The notes under the pieces were generated by a model. It made no database searches. It was not told the origin of the DNA and was given only the letters and a program-made list of their open reading frames with translations. Positions 15,841 through 24,161 of a stretch of 38,186 nucleotides of DNA are shown here, piece by piece; within the stretch, counting starts at the first letter, position 1, and every line of letters begins with the position of its first letter. The stretch spans positions 1 to 38,186 of the forward strand of contig JAFYUH010000108.1 of assembly GCA_017549605.1 (NCBI GenBank), written 5' to 3'. The stretch is from Bacteroidales bacterium (GTDB taxonomy: Bacteria; Bacteroidota; Bacteroidia; Bacteroidales; F082). The translations under genes and the position numbers were made by a program.

Positions 15841-16767
15841 TTATAATATTTCTCTAATCTGTCTTTCGTCAATTTCCAGCTGTCTTTTCAACTCCTCGAG
15901 ACCATTGAATTTACGTTCGTCTCTTATCCTTTTCACGAAACGTATCTTTAGATCTTTTTCGTATATATCTCCGTCAAAATCAAAGATATGCACTTCTATG
16001 CACTCTTCCTCGCCAGCGTTGATAGTAGGTTTTTTTCCTATATATGTCATTGACTTATAGACCTGACCTTGCAAATCGACATAAGTGGCATAAACGCCTG
16101 GCATCTCTATCAAACGGTATTCTTGCTCAACATCAAGATTAGCGGTACGATAGCCCAATTCTCTTCCTATCTTATTTCCAGAAACGACTTTTCCGGCATA
16201 CGAATACTGATAGCCGAGGAGCATGTTGGCATGTTCCACGTCGCCGCGTTGTAAAGAGATTCTAATCTTGGTAGAGCTAACAGCGATATTTTCAACATCG
16301 TGAGCCTCAATACGCTGTACCTCGAAATTATATTGTTTGGCCAAGTCTTGCAACAGACCGAAATCGCCGGTTCTGTTCTTTCCGAAATGATGGTCATAAC
16401 CGATGACGATCTTAGCCGGGTTTATCGTTTCTATCACATAATCACGGATGAAGACGTCGGAAGGTACACGAGAGAACTCCTTGGTGAAATTCACAATGAT
16501 AAGATTGTCAATGCCAATATCTTCAAGATGTTTTATCTTATCTTCTTGAGTAGTGATGAAGCGCAGGTTAGCGCTGTTGATATTCAGGACTTGTCGAGGA
16601 TGTGGGTAGAAAGTAATCACAACCGTCTCACCGCCAATAGCTTTCGCAGCATTCACCATATCGGACAGTATGGCACGATGTCCTTGATGCACGCCGTCGA
16701 AAGTACCAATTGTGACTATTGCATTAGGCACTTTTACAAAATCGGTGAAATTGTGATATATTTTCAT
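15841..16767 (-). CDS. ribF: Bifunctional riboflavin kinase / FAD synthetase
   Basis: This 308-residue enzyme converts riboflavin to FMN and FAD. The N-terminal adenylyltransferase domain has TIGTFDGVHQGHRAIL and ITFYPHPRQVL, a conserved IGYDHHFGKNRTGD and SSTKIR. The C-terminal flavokinase domain has GRELGYRTANL, PGVYATYV and KPTINAGEEECIEVHIFDFDGDIY. Its start overlaps the stop of asd by 4 nt (ATGA), indicating translational coupling. Confidence 0.97.
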   Translation of the reverse strand: MKIYHNFTDFVKVPNAIVTIGTFDGVHQGHRAILSDMVNAAKAIGGETVVITFYPHPRQVLNINSANLRFITTQEDKIKHLEDIGIDNLIIVNFTKEFSRVPSDVFIRDYVIETINPAKIVIGYDHHFGKNRTGDFGLLQDLAKQYNFEVQRIEAHDVENIAVSSTKIRISLQRGDVEHANMLLGYQYSYAGKVVSGNKIGRELGYRTANLDVEQEYRLIEMPGVYATYVDLQGQVYKSMTYIGKKPTINAGEEECIEVHIFDFDGDIYEKDLKIRFVKRIRDERKFNGLEELKRQLEIDERQIREIL

Positions 16768-17753
16768 AAGTTAAAATTCTCGATTATATATTTTGCAATC
16801 TGCACTGCGTTTGTAGCCGCGCCTTTTCTGATGTTGTCTGACACCAACCAGATATTCAATCCTTTCTCTATGCTGAAGTCGCGACGTATTCTACCTACGA
16901 AGACATCGTCTTTATCGTAAGCCATCACTGGAGTAGGGTAGATGTTCTCACTTGGATTGTCGTAAAGCGTTACGCCTGGAGCTGCAGACAAGATATTTCT
17001 AACTTCGTCTAAATCAAAGTCTTGTTCAAACTCGATATTGATGCTTTCAGAATGGCCTCCGTAAACAGGCACGCGTACCACTGTAGCAGTGACAGCGATA
17101 TCTGAGTGTAAGATCTTATTTGTCTCGAAGACGAGTTTCTCTTCTTCAGCGGTGTAGCCGTTTTCCAAGAAATTACCTCCGTGAGGAATCACATTCTCGT
17201 GAATCTGAGTAGGATAAGCAGGATTATCGCAGACTTCGCCCTTTTGTTCAAGAGCCAACTGGTTAAGGCCTTTCTGTCCGCTTCCGCTCACTGACTGGTA
17301 AGTGGAAATCACCAGACGCTTGGCATTGTATCTCTTATGCAATGGAGCCAATGCCATCAACATACATATTGTGGTACAGTTTGGATTTGCAATGATGTGG
17401 TTGTCAACACTGATGTCAGAGGCATTGATTTCTGGCACTACGAGCGGTACGTTTTTGTCCTTACGCCATGCGGAGCTGTTATCGATGACGTATGTGCCGA
17501 CTGCTGCGAATTTCTCGGCATACTTTAGCGAGACCTCAGCGCCTGCTGAAAAAATCGCGATGTCTGGTCGAGCTTCAACGGCCTGATCCATCGAGATCAA
17601 TGTTAACTCCTTATCTTTATATGCGACTTTCTTTCCTATAGACTTATCTGATGCTGCAACGATTATCTCGTCAATCTGCAAATTTTGTTCAGCCAAAACC
17701 TGTAACATTTTCTGACCGACTAAACCTGTAGCTCCTATAACAGCGACTTTCAT
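16764..17753 (-). CDS. asd: Aspartate-semialdehyde dehydrogenase
   Basis: This 329-residue enzyme reduces aspartyl phosphate with NADPH, the branch step to lysine/diaminopimelate, threonine and methionine. It shows the dinucleotide loop GATGLVGQKM, the catalytic cysteine in NPNCTTICM, DNSSAWRKD, STYQSVSGSG and the active-site histidine in VYGGHSESI. The length is typical. It is the first gene of the asd-ribF unit; upstream to the divergent lamin-tail gene lies 188 nt of AT-rich DNA with no exact TAnnTTTG on the minus strand. Confidence 0.97.
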   Translation of the reverse strand: MKVAVIGATGLVGQKMLQVLAEQNLQIDEIIVAASDKSIGKKVAYKDKELTLISMDQAVEARPDIAIFSAGAEVSLKYAEKFAAVGTYVIDNSSAWRKDKNVPLVVPEINASDISVDNHIIANPNCTTICMLMALAPLHKRYNAKRLVISTYQSVSGSGQKGLNQLALEQKGEVCDNPAYPTQIHENVIPHGGNFLENGYTAEEEKLVFETNKILHSDIAVTATVVRVPVYGGHSESINIEFEQDFDLDEVRNILSAAPGVTLYDNPSENIYPTPVMAYDKDDVFVGRIRRDFSIEKGLNIWLVSDNIRKGAATNAVQIAKYIIENFNL

Positions 17754-17872
17754 TTCTTAATAGATATTAATAAATAATGACCTTTTTTAGCTTATTTAGA
17801 CCTCATTTTTAACACTTTTTAACATAAAAGTTAAAGTTAGTTAAAAATCAGCGTCTTATTAAAAAAAAGATA

Positions 17873-17880
17873 TACTTTTA
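17873..17880 (+). promoter_or_regulatory. Possible -7 element for the lamin-tail gene
   Basis: TACTTTTA matches 7 of 8 positions of the TAnnTTTG element, 61 nt before the start. No -33 TTG is at good spacing, so this is weak. Confidence 0.3.
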
Positions 17881-17941
17881 CACGCAAAAATACGAATTTA
17901 TTAGAAACCATAAACGTACAAAATCGAAAAACAATAAAACT

Positions 17942-19660
17942 ATGAAACATATATTCACATCATTGTTAATTATGATGTGTGCGTTGTATAATCACGCGCA
18001 GATCATTCACGAAAACGACATCGTAATAAACGAAATCATGGCCGACCCAAGTCCGAGCGTCGCACTTCCGGAATGGGAATACATCGAACTGTATAATGCT
18101 TCAGAATCGGCAATAAATATCAACGATTGGAAAATAATAATAGGGAAGAAAGAACTGCCGTTCAATGAGAATATCATAATACAATCTGATGAATATCTCA
18201 TACTTTGTCATAAGGACGCTCTCGATGACATGACTGCCTTCGGCAACTGCCACGGATTCTCTTCTTTTCAGATAACGAACTCTGGAAGCAACATCACCTT
18301 GGTGGATGAAAATGAAAATCTCATCTCTACCGTAAGCTTCAATATCTCGTGGCATTCAACATCTTACAAGAAAGACGGCGGTTGGTCACTGGAACAGATC
18401 GACGCCTTTAACCCATGCGCAGGTAAAAGCAATTGGGGCAGCTGCAACAACAAAAACGGAGGCACTCCTGGAACAAAGAATTCCATCATAAACCAAAATG
18501 TCATCGCTCCAAAACTCGACCATATAAATCCAAGTTCAGATAATGAAATTGAGGTGTTTTTCAATCAGAATATGAATCTGGAAGATTTACAAAATATTGA
18601 CAACTATTTCATTAAAGAATTAAATCTATATCCTGAAAAAGCTGAGACCTTACAATATAAAAACGATTATGTCAAACTAACTTTCGATTACATTTTCGAA
18701 GAAGGCAAATTATACACACTTAATATTAATAATGTGACAAACTGCAAGGACATTCCTCCAGAAGAAGAAATCGAAATAAGGTTCGGGATACCGTCAGTTG
18801 TAAACCACAACGATATCATCATTAATGAGATATTGTTCAACCCAATATCTCCAGGAGTAGACTATCTGGAACTTTACAATCGTTCCGACAAGGTCATCGA
18901 TTTAAAGGAAATAATGTTCGGAACCATAAAAGAGACCTTCCCGAATCCTGCCGACACCACGCTTAAAGAGATATGTGCGGATAGTCGTATCATGCTTCCT
19001 CATTCCTATATCTTGCTTTCCCTTGACCAAGAAATCGTCAGATATCAGTATGATGTGGAGGAAGACAACAACTTTCTCGATGTTGAATCATTTCCATCAT
19101 TGCCTAATGAAGAAGGTCATGTTATAATATGCGACAAAGGCAGAACGACGATTGACGAGATGAAATATTCCGACAAGATGCATTACGATTTATTGTCTAT
19201 AACACAAGGCGTTGCATTGGAACGTATCTCTACGAAAAATCCGTCACTCGATGAAAACAACTGGCATTCTGCTTCTTTTAACTTCAATTATGGAACGCCT
19301 GGATATAGAAACTCTGTGGCAAAAGATGATGTTACAGATAGTAAAGAAAACGAGATTGATATCATACCGGAAATCTTCTCTCCCGACGGCGATGCCAAGG
19401 ATGACATCTGCAGCATTTACTATAATCTTGATGATATCGGATACACTTTAAACATCAAGATTTTCAACTCTGACGGACTACTTATAAGGAATTTATTCAA
19501 CAACAATCTCGTCAGCAAAGAAGGCTGCGTTTATTGGGATGGCAGCGATGACAATAATCGCAGCATCTCATCTGGAATCTATATCGTACAAACAGAGATA
19601 TTCAACTTAAACGGAAATGTGAAAAGATGCAGAAATGTAGTGGTAGTAGCAAGAAATTAA
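17942..19660 (+). CDS. Secreted lamin-tail-domain protein with FlgD/T9SS-like C-terminus
   Basis: This 572-residue protein starts with a signal peptide (1-20, ending HAQ). Two lamin-tail domains follow, each opening with a 'DIVINEIM.(D/N)P' strand (about 24-155 and 288-430, EYIELYN and DYLELYN). They are separated by an Ig-like segment (about 190-285). The C-terminus (FSPDGDAKDD..., WDGSDDNNRSISSGIYIVQTE) has the FlgD-like/gliding-type fold that closes many Bacteroidota lamin-tail proteins. Export is clear. T9SS use is likely but this tail is not a textbook type A or B domain. Function is unknown; lamin-tail domains in bacteria are thought to bind surface or membrane partners. It converges on the DUF1893 gene with a 3-nt gap between stops. 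Confidence 0.85.
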   Translation: MKHIFTSLLIMMCALYNHAQIIHENDIVINEIMADPSPSVALPEWEYIELYNASESAININDWKIIIGKKELPFNENIIIQSDEYLILCHKDALDDMTAFGNCHGFSSFQITNSGSNITLVDENENLISTVSFNISWHSTSYKKDGGWSLEQIDAFNPCAGKSNWGSCNNKNGGTPGTKNSIINQNVIAPKLDHINPSSDNEIEVFFNQNMNLEDLQNIDNYFIKELNLYPEKAETLQYKNDYVKLTFDYIFEEGKLYTLNINNVTNCKDIPPEEEIEIRFGIPSVVNHNDIIINEILFNPISPGVDYLELYNRSDKVIDLKEIMFGTIKETFPNPADTTLKEICADSRIMLPHSYILLSLDQEIVRYQYDVEEDNNFLDVESFPSLPNEEGHVIICDKGRTTIDEMKYSDKMHYDLLSITQGVALERISTKNPSLDENNWHSASFNFNYGTPGYRNSVAKDDVTDSKENEIDIIPEIFSPDGDAKDDICSIYYNLDDIGYTLNIKIFNSDGLLIRNLFNNNLVSKEGCVYWDGSDDNNRSISSGIYIVQTEIFNLNGNVKRCRNVVVVARN

Positions 19661-19662
19661 AT

Positions 19663-19703
19663 CTCAAAAGTTTTGAGGTTCTGAATTTCTGAATTTCTGA
19701 ATC
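19663..19703. repeat. Octamer array (TTCTGAAT) with small palindrome
   Basis: CTCAAAA-G-TTTTGAG (19663-19677) is a 7-bp palindrome at the junction of two convergent genes. It is followed by three TTCTGAAT units (19679-19702). The array encodes the last residues of the DUF1893 protein on the minus strand. There is no T tract for a classical terminator. Confidence 0.8.
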
Positions 19704-20092
19704 TTTAAAAATGCTTCTTTAGGATCGTAAATATCAATACAAAGCGTTTCCATCGGGCATAAGCCATCGCCTTTTCTGTTGATGATTCTATCTACGATTT
19801 TATCGTATGAGATTTTAACATTATGATTTTCAAATACAACAACAGCTGGTTTGCTTATGGTAGGAGTATAGACTTCCTTGACGCCAGCGTAAACCATAAG
19901 CAAAGCAGCAGCTTTACCTATGACCTTATCAACTACAATAGAACCTTGCAGCTGCGATGCGTCTTCGTTAAGAAGTTTTAATAACGGAGCAACGCCCCTG
20001 TCATTTGAAACAACAACAGAGGCGTCACTTTTATATATCACTATAGTGTGATTTTCTTTTAACAAAATATCTTTTAAATCTTCAATGTGCAT
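19664..20092 (-). CDS. DUF1893 family protein
   Basis: This 142-residue protein matches DUF1893 (Thermotoga TM1506 type, cytidine-deaminase-like fold). Visible are RGVAPLLKLL, VVDKVIGKAAALLMVYAGV, PTISKPAVVVFENH, DRIINRKGDGLCPMETL. Function is unknown. The frame extends to 20125, but those upstream codons lie in repeat DNA; ATG 20092 (MHIEDLKDIL) gives the family N-terminus. The final residues (about KFRNSEPQNF) are encoded by the octamer array and palindrome at 19663-19703, so the tail may be non-native. It follows an ECF S component gene. Confidence 0.88.
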   Translation of the reverse strand: MHIEDLKDILLKENHTIVIYKSDASVVVSNDRGVAPLLKLLNEDASQLQGSIVVDKVIGKAAALLMVYAGVKEVYTPTISKPAVVVFENHNVKISYDKIVDRIINRKGDGLCPMETLCIDIYDPKEAFLKIQKFRNSEPQNF

Positions 20093-20099
20093 AATAATG

Positions 20100-20195
20100 G
20101 TCAACAGACTAATGACAACAGTCAACAGATTTTGTCCAAGTTCAATGTTCAGAGTTCAGAGCTCAACGTTCAATGCTCAACGTTCAGAACTCAAC
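20100..20195. repeat. Heptamer arrays (GACAACA, then GTTCAGA/GCTCAAC)
   Basis: Five phased heptamers of GTCAACA/GACAACA type cover 20100-20134. After a short link, eight phased heptamers of GTTCAGA, GTTCAAT or GCTCAAC type cover 20140-20195. The second set is the reverse complement of the TTGAACT/CTGAACT words at 11319 and 26815. The stop of the ECF S component gene (20177-20179) lies inside it. Confidence 0.9.
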
Positions 20196-20680
20196 AAAAA
20201 GTATGTTCCAAACAACTGCAATAACATTCCTGGAACACCGATTCTAAAGTCTTGAACAGCGAGGTAGAATGATGATGTAATCGCCCATTCTGCCAATGTA
20301 CCTACACATTGGTATGCCAAGATAACGATTAACAGATTAACTATCGAAACCTTATGTGTCTTGTTTGCGACCAATGATGCAGCCAAAGCCAAGACCACTG
20401 ATTTTATCAATATTGCTGGAAGGACAGCGAGAGCTGGCATACCGAATAAGACAGAGTTGATTACTGGTGACAAGACTGCTGTCATCAGACCGACTTTCAC
20501 ACCATATTTATATGATGCTATTAAAGTGAAGAAATAAATTGGCAAGAATATTCTTCCGCCATTAGGAATCAGATGGCACAGTTGAGGCAACAAGATATTG
20601 CCAACAACAAATAAAAAGACAAACAGATAAGTCTTTAACTCATTTAATCCGTAGTTATAAATCTTTATTTCTCTTTCCAT
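20177..20680 (-). CDS. ECF transporter S component (vitamin uptake), repeat-formed C-terminus
   Basis: This 167-residue hydrophobic protein has about 5-6 membrane helices, the size and character of substrate-binding S components of energy-coupling-factor transporters. The segment GGRIFLPIYFFTLIASYKYGVKVGLMTAVLSPVINS is typical of an S-component family common in Bacteroidales. The ligand cannot be read from sequence; such proteins bind vitamins, metals or queuosine precursors. No EcfA or EcfT gene is in the window, so it would depend on a shared module elsewhere. It begins 1 nt after the upstream tlpA-like stop. Its last codons (about SSER) and stop lie in the heptamer array at 20140-20195. 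Confidence 0.75.
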   Translation of the reverse strand: MEREIKIYNYGLNELKTYLFVFLFVVGNILLPQLCHLIPNGGRIFLPIYFFTLIASYKYGVKVGLMTAVLSPVINSVLFGMPALAVLPAILIKSVVLALAASLVANKTHKVSIVNLLIVILAYQCVGTLAEWAITSSFYLAVQDFRIGVPGMLLQLFGTYFLLSSER

Positions 20681-20681
20681 A

Positions 20682-21677
20682 TCACTTCAAATAATTTTCA
20701 ACGAATATTCTTAAATCGTTGCCGTTCAAGTTTTTAGCAACAATATTTCCATCGATGTCGAGCAAGACGTTTTGAGGAATCCAGGCGACGCCATATTCTT
20801 TAGCAGCGCTGCAGTCCCAGCCTTTCAACTCCGAAACATGGTTTTTCCATGACAACTTATCATCGGCAATCGCTTTTGTCCAAGCAGCCTTGTCTGTATC
20901 CAACGACACGCTTATGACATCAAATCCTTTGTCTTTGAAGTCATTATAAACAGCAACGACATTAGGATTCTCGACGCGACAGTCAGGACACCATGCTGCC
21001 CAGAAGTCTATCATAAGAAGTTCATTGTCTCCAACAAGATCTGACAATGAAACCTCTTTACCGTCAACATTATTCATTGTGAAATCAATGTAAGGCTGAC
21101 CGACGTCAGTGCGTTCCAGGAAGCTTATATATTCATTAAGCTTAGCGGTATAAGATGTTACTGCATCGTTAAAATATGACATAATATCTCTCAATTCATC
21201 TAGATTGAAAAGCCATTTGTAACGATACACGACATAAGGTGCCAAATCTTTTTCTGGGTGGTTTTCAACGATTTCAAGTACCAATGTTTTCTTTGCATTA
21301 TCATCAGCTTGAGCAAAAGAGCTGTTGAAGTCATTGAGCAGCTCTTGTGTTTCAGAAGCTGTCACATTGATCTTATTATAATTGTTGAAATCACCTTTAA
21401 TGATGACATCTTCGTTATCTGCGAAGAAAGGCAAGGCGCGACGCCAACCTTTAATAAAGATATGATAAGCATTCTTATCATCTTTCTTGACATCAAAGTG
21501 CGCCTTATTATCTTTTATCAATACTGAATCAACATTAACAGATTCATTATCAATTATCTTCTGGAGATAAACGACTTTACCGTTAGCATTAGTCATTTCA
21601 ACATCAATATTGAATGTATTTTTGTTACATGCAAATAATGTTAAAATTATGATAGAAGAAATTACAAGTCTTTTCAT
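20682..21677 (-). CDS. TlpA/ResA-like thioredoxin-fold lipoprotein (CPDC)
   Basis: This 331-residue lipoprotein (lipobox LFAC, C17) has an N-terminal DUF4369-like beta domain (about 20-110), a helical linker and a C-terminal thioredoxin-like domain with WAAWCPDCRVENP (CxxC at 230-233). Such proteins act in the periplasm or at the outer membrane as thiol-disulfide reductases. It is a tandem paralog of the next gene upstream, with the active site changed from CGPC to CPDC, which usually shifts redox potential. It is 26 nt downstream of that paralog. Confidence 0.9.
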   Translation of the reverse strand: MKRLVISSIIILTLFACNKNTFNIDVEMTNANGKVVYLQKIIDNESVNVDSVLIKDNKAHFDVKKDDKNAYHIFIKGWRRALPFFADNEDVIIKGDFNNYNKINVTASETQELLNDFNSSFAQADDNAKKTLVLEIVENHPEKDLAPYVVYRYKWLFNLDELRDIMSYFNDAVTSYTAKLNEYISFLERTDVGQPYIDFTMNNVDGKEVSLSDLVGDNELLMIDFWAAWCPDCRVENPNVVAVYNDFKDKGFDVISVSLDTDKAAWTKAIADDKLSWKNHVSELKGWDCSAAKEYGVAWIPQNVLLDIDGNIVAKNLNGNDLRIFVENYLK

Positions 21678-21703
21678 GTTAATATTTTTTCAGATAAACA
21701 AAA

Positions 21704-22801
21704 TTAGTTAAGGATTTCCTCAACTTTTTTTCTTAAATCTTCGCCTCTTAAGTTTTTAGCGATGATTGTACCTTCTGCATCAATCAAGATATTGCTTGGG
21801 ATTGAAGATACTGCATAATCTTGAGCGGCCTCGTTGTTCCAATATTTGAGGTCTGAAACGTTATGCCAGATAAGTCCGTCAGCTTCAATAGCTTTAATCC
21901 AGTTTTCTTTTTTCATATCCAAAGAAACGCCGAGAATATCGAAACCTTTTTCATGATATTCTTTGTATACAGCAACGACATTTGGATTTTCAGCACGGCA
22001 AGGTCCACACCATGAAGCCCAGAAATCAACCAATAAAAGCTTTGATTTTCCTACGAGTTCTGACAATGACAATAATGTTCCTTCTGGTGTTTCTTGTGTG
22101 AAATCGAGGTAAGGCTGGCCAACGCTAACACGTTTAAGCTTTAAGATATACTCATTCAAAAGCTTTGCGAATTCATTGTCTTGAGCGATGTTGAAATGAT
22201 TAACAAAGTCTTCGAGTTCATAAAGTTCGTAGCTCAAACGATTGTTATATAATATATAAGGTGATACGAAGCTGCTGTAGTTCTTAGCAATGAAAAGATT
22301 TCTGTAAGCAGCTTGATTCTTTTCAACTTGATCATATTCATCATAGATCTTTGCCATAGCAGCTTCATCGTTTTCCTGAGCGGCAATCTCGTAATTCTTT
22401 CCTAACTCTCTGAGTTGGTTATAGAATTTTCTGTTTTCAGCATCGAATTCATTAACAAGCTGCTGTGCGTATGATGCTGTCACTTGGATACTTGCATTAT
22501 CTTTAACATCACCAACAATTGTAACATCGTTGTTTTCACTGAAGAAACCTATAGGATATCTTACCTTTTCTACCTTTATTGAATAATATGTTGTTGGATT
22601 GCCTTCTTCAACAGTAAAATTCACAACATTATTTTGCATTACTACAGAATCTATAACTGTTGATTTTTTGTCAACGAATTTTTGCAAATAAACCATTTTT
22701 CCTTCTGCATTTTGCAATTCAACCTTAACATTAAATGAAGGTTTGCTACATGCTACTAATGCAAATAAAGCAACAACTAATGTCAATAATCTGATTTTCA
22801 T
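21704..22801 (-). CDS. TlpA/ResA-like thioredoxin-fold lipoprotein (CGPC)
   Basis: This 365-residue lipoprotein (lipobox LVAC, C18) has the same layout as its neighbour: a DUF4369-like domain (about 20-115), a longer helical linker (about 115-225) and a thioredoxin-like domain with WASWCGPCRAENP (CxxC at 265-268). The start is 12 nt after mreD, so it is probably read with the mre cluster. The two copies align along most of their length (KVVYLQK / KMVYLQK, VGQPYIDFT / VGQPYLDFT), showing an old duplication. Confidence 0.92.
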   Translation of the reverse strand: MKIRLLTLVVALFALVACSKPSFNVKVELQNAEGKMVYLQKFVDKKSTVIDSVVMQNNVVNFTVEEGNPTTYYSIKVEKVRYPIGFFSENNDVTIVGDVKDNASIQVTASYAQQLVNEFDAENRKFYNQLRELGKNYEIAAQENDEAAMAKIYDEYDQVEKNQAAYRNLFIAKNYSSFVSPYILYNNRLSYELYELEDFVNHFNIAQDNEFAKLLNEYILKLKRVSVGQPYLDFTQETPEGTLLSLSELVGKSKLLLVDFWASWCGPCRAENPNVVAVYKEYHEKGFDILGVSLDMKKENWIKAIEADGLIWHNVSDLKYWNNEAAQDYAVSSIPSNILIDAEGTIIAKNLRGEDLRKKVEEILN

Positions 22802-22813
22802 AACGATATAATT

Positions 22814-23335
22814 TTATAATGATTTCTTTTTAGTTTTCTTGAATAATAAAAGTATAATAAATATTAACATTAAAGAGCTGAATACACTCAATAATGTCTC
22901 CAATAATACCACACCAATAAGTTTAAAGCTGAAGGCTTCCAGCATAAACAACACTAGATTATGAACCACAAGCAATAAGAAAGAATACACTAGGAACCTA
23001 CTGACTCCCATATTATTAAGCGATGGTTCATCATTCTCGTTTATGTCCTTTCTTCTTGTCATTCCGTTTATCACCAAAGGACGGATAAATGCCATGAAGA
23101 CAGTAGCCGCTGCATTAAGTCCAGGCGTTCCATTGAACAAGTCGACTGCAAGACCCATGAAAAATCCTGCAAAAAGAAGACGCCAATTTGGAATATTAAA
23201 TGGCAGAAGAAGAATATATAAAACGTAAATATGAGGATGTATATAATAACCAAGACGAATATTATCTATCACCAATACCTGCAAAAGAAGCAAGCCAATG
23301 AATCTTAAAAAGTTTATTATCAGTCTACTACTCAT
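22814..23335 (-). CDS. mreD: Rod shape-determining protein MreD
   Basis: This 173-residue protein has 5 to 6 membrane helices. Segments such as LPFNIPNWRLLFAGFFMGLAVDLFNGTPGLNAAATVF are characteristic of Bacteroidales MreD, a membrane partner of MreC in the elongasome. It begins 4 nt after the mreC stop. In Bacteroides relatives mrdA and rodA normally follow; here two tlpA-like genes do. Confidence 0.92.
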   Translation of the reverse strand: MSSRLIINFLRFIGLLLLQVLVIDNIRLGYYIHPHIYVLYILLLPFNIPNWRLLFAGFFMGLAVDLFNGTPGLNAAATVFMAFIRPLVINGMTRRKDINENDEPSLNNMGVSRFLVYSFLLLVVHNLVLFMLEAFSFKLIGVVLLETLLSVFSSLMLIFIILLLFKKTKKKSL

Positions 23336-23339
23336 TTTA

Positions 23340-24146
23340 TCATTGGTTTAAGGTTAGTGAATCTATTTCTGCTTGGTTTAAGTTTTCTATAACAAAAACA
23401 TGACGCAAAGTACTGAAGTTTGTTGAAAAACGGATCTTAGCTGTGTTAAAATCCTTGGAGTCAGACTCGAGCATTTCCTCGATAGTTCCAATCATAATAT
23501 CTGCCGGATAAATATTAGAGAAACCGCTTGTCACCAAAGTGTCTCCTTTTTCAAGCTTCAAATGCAAAGGAATATCATTTACAGTTCCGAAACGATAGTC
23601 GCGATTGCCCCAAGTCACATTTGCGATATGCTGATTATCTGTAAATCTGGCACTTACTACAGTATAAGGATGCAACATACTTATCACAGAAGCATAATGC
23701 TCTGTCACGTTAACGACTTTTCCAACCACACCTTTCTCACAAATGACACCCATATCTTTTTCTATACCATCATTTCTTCCTTTATCTATAAGCAAATAAT
23801 TATTAACATTATAGATACTATTGTTAATAACCTTGGCTGGAATAAAGCGAAATTCGAAAGAAGACGAATCTATTAAAACAGAATCATCATTATCAGAATT
23901 ATACAACTGACTCATCAGTAAAGCATTATGCTCTACCATCAGTTGATTTTCTTCTTTCAAGGAAAAGTAGTTGGTACAATTGGTTTTGGTTTTAAAGAAC
24001 CTGCCAGATATGGCGTTACCCACTTTTGTTAACTTACGTTTCTGATATGGAAGATTGTTTACCAACATTATGATACACAATACTTCCAATATCAAAAACA
24101 GTAGGATGTTATTATATTTTTTTAAAAAATTTAATAAACTATACAT
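23340..24146 (-). CDS. mreC: Rod shape-determining protein MreC
   Basis: This 268-residue protein has one N-terminal membrane helix (about 12-29), a coiled-coil region, then the periplasmic beta domain with the family pattern: PAKVINNSI, NYLLIDKGRNDGIEKDMGVICEKGVVGKV, DTLVTSGFSNIYPADIMIGTIEEM. It links MreB filaments to the wall synthases. A TTG at 24155 could extend the frame by three codons, but ATG 24146 is preferred. It lies 15 nt after mreB. Confidence 0.95.
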   Translation of the reverse strand: MYSLLNFLKKYNNILLFLILEVLCIIMLVNNLPYQKRKLTKVGNAISGRFFKTKTNCTNYFSLKEENQLMVEHNALLMSQLYNSDNDDSVLIDSSSFEFRFIPAKVINNSIYNVNNYLLIDKGRNDGIEKDMGVICEKGVVGKVVNVTEHYASVISMLHPYTVVSARFTDNQHIANVTWGNRDYRFGTVNDIPLHLKLEKGDTLVTSGFSNIYPADIMIGTIEEMLESDSKDFNTAKIRFSTNFSTLRHVFVIENLNQAEIDSLTLNQ

Positions 24147-24161
24147 GACTGTCAATCCGGA

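Noticed and set aside
20093..20125. N-terminal extension of the DUF1893 protein
   Set aside because: The extra codons come from the GACAACA repeat and its edge; the conserved domain starts at ATG 20092.
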